From Pseudomonas sp. NKUCC02_KPG (GTDB lineage Bacteria; Pseudomonadota; Gammaproteobacteria; Pseudomonadales; Pseudomonadaceae): 64,000 bases of DNA. The notes beneath the pieces were generated by a model. The model was not told the DNA's origin. It searched no databases and saw nothing but the letters and a program-made list of their open reading frames with translations. The translations under genes were made by a program, and so were the position numbers. Where the stretch lies: the NCBI RefSeq assembly GCF_019345465.1, contig NZ_JAHKRC010000004.1:62001-126000 (forward strand), in the 5' to 3' direction. Below are positions 63,483 through 64,000 of the stretch, one piece after another (within the stretch, counting starts at the first letter, position 1; each line of letters begins with the position of its first letter).

Positions 63483-64000
63483 TCAGGCATCCGTCAAGGC
63501 AGACAGCACCAGGGCACAACTGCGCTGGGCATAGTTGCTCAGCACCACGCGAATTTGCACAAGGTCGCGAGCCAGTACGGCTTCGAGCAACTGCGCAAAC
63601 AACGCCAGATACTCACTCATCTCAGCCTTGCGTTGATCCAGCGCCAGGTAATAGGCGCGGCTCATGGCCGGGTGCAGGTTCTCGACGGTTTCCTGCAAGT
63701 AGGGATTGTCGGCAAACGGGTACGCCGCACGCATCACATTGAAGCTGTCTTCAACGAAGCTGCTGATGTCCTGGCGCTCGTAGCTGGCAATCAGGCGTTG
63801 CTGGATTTGCAGAAACGGCCCCAGATCGGCCTGCACGGCCCAGCGCTGGGCAACGGCATTGCCGAGCAGGATGTACATCTCGCTCATCAGGGTGCACAGG
63901 CTCTGCACATTGTGTGCGGTGAGCTCGGTCACATGGGCGCCACGTCTCGGAAGGATGGCGATGAGATGTCGGCGCTCAAGGATCAACAACGCTTCGCGCA
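63483..64000 (-). CDS. GntR-family regulator, FCD domain, 3' part
   Basis: The gene runs off the right edge; its start and most of the winged helix are outside. The visible ~172 residues begin with the end of the DNA-binding domain (REALLILERRHLIAILPRRGAHVTEL) and continue with an all-helical FCD ligand domain (SLCTLMSEMYILLGNAVAQRWAVQ, FHNVMRAAYPFADNPYLQETVENL-like segments, ALDQRKAEMSEYLALFAQLLEAVLARD). PAO1 has a GntR gene (PA1526) in the same place. Ligand unknown. Confidence 0.85.
   Translation of the reverse strand, partial: REALLILERRHLIAILPRRGAHVTELTAHNVQSLCTLMSEMYILLGNAVAQRWAVQADLGPFLQIQQRLIASYERQDISSFVEDSFNVMRAAYPFADNPYLQETVENLHPAMSRAYYLALDQRKAEMSEYLALFAQLLEAVLARDLVQIRVVLSNYAQRSCALVLSALTDA

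Overview
The window is chromosomal DNA of a Pseudomonas, most likely from the fluorescens/fragi side of the genus. Proteins such as PvdS, GcsR, Anr, CcoNOQP, LigA, ZipA and Smc are of Pseudomonas type. The gene order follows blocks I recall from P. aeruginosa PAO1 (gcv-gcsR, dsb two-component cluster, pvdS; then acnA-aer, cco2-cco1, ccoGHIS, hemN, anr, apt, recR, dnaX, ligA, zipA, smc). REP/REPIN palindromes typical of the genus lie in many intergenic gaps. I see no tRNA, rRNA operon, insertion sequence, integrase, prophage or CRISPR array.

Region 1 (1-12.4 kb) is glycine catabolism. After the 3' end of a zinc-type ABC binding protein come, on the minus strand, gcvH-gcvP-glyA-sdaA-gcvT-lipA, then the enhancer-binding regulator gcsR and a CycA-type glycine/D-Ser/D-Ala transporter. 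Together they import glycine, cleave it to CO2, NH3 and methylene-THF, make serine and deaminate it to pyruvate. The operon carries its own lipoyl synthase, which can serve GcvH. Both gcvH and cycA have a -24/-12 sigma-54 promoter with 18-bp GcsR-like palindromes about 55-65 bp upstream, so transport and catabolism look like one GcsR regulon.

Region 2 (12.4-20.6 kb) holds a two-component system divergent from a dsbD-tlpA-dsbG operon (DsbRS/DsbDEG-like), with a GTTAAT-N5-GTTAAT tandem box between them; then a Fur-boxed, isolated pvdS with no pyoverdine synthesis gene beside it; a periplasmic binding-like protein; a DEDDh exonuclease; and ppnP.

Region 3 (20.7-36.2 kb) has an ABC exporter, a small PA1571-like protein, pdxB, a MATE pump, tusA/rlmM, acnA, a CPBP protease, the Aer aerotaxis receptor behind a sigma-28-like promoter, a large autotransporter (accessory) and an alpha/beta hydrolase.

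Region 4 (36.2-52 kb) is microaerobic respiration: two complete cbb3 oxidase operons in tandem, a Phd/VapC-type toxin-antitoxin pair between them and their maturation operon ccoGHIS plus a SafE-like protein, then hemN and the oxygen sensor anr. ANR boxes of graded quality precede ccoN2, ccoN1, ccoG and hemN (perfect at hemN), and two GCGAC-N5-GTCGC dyads suggest additional RegA/RoxR-type redox control.

Region 5 (52-64 kb) is housekeeping: apt, recR, ybaB, dnaX, the 4.5S RNA gene ffs, ligA, zipA, smc and the 3' part of a GntR/FCD regulator that runs off the right edge.
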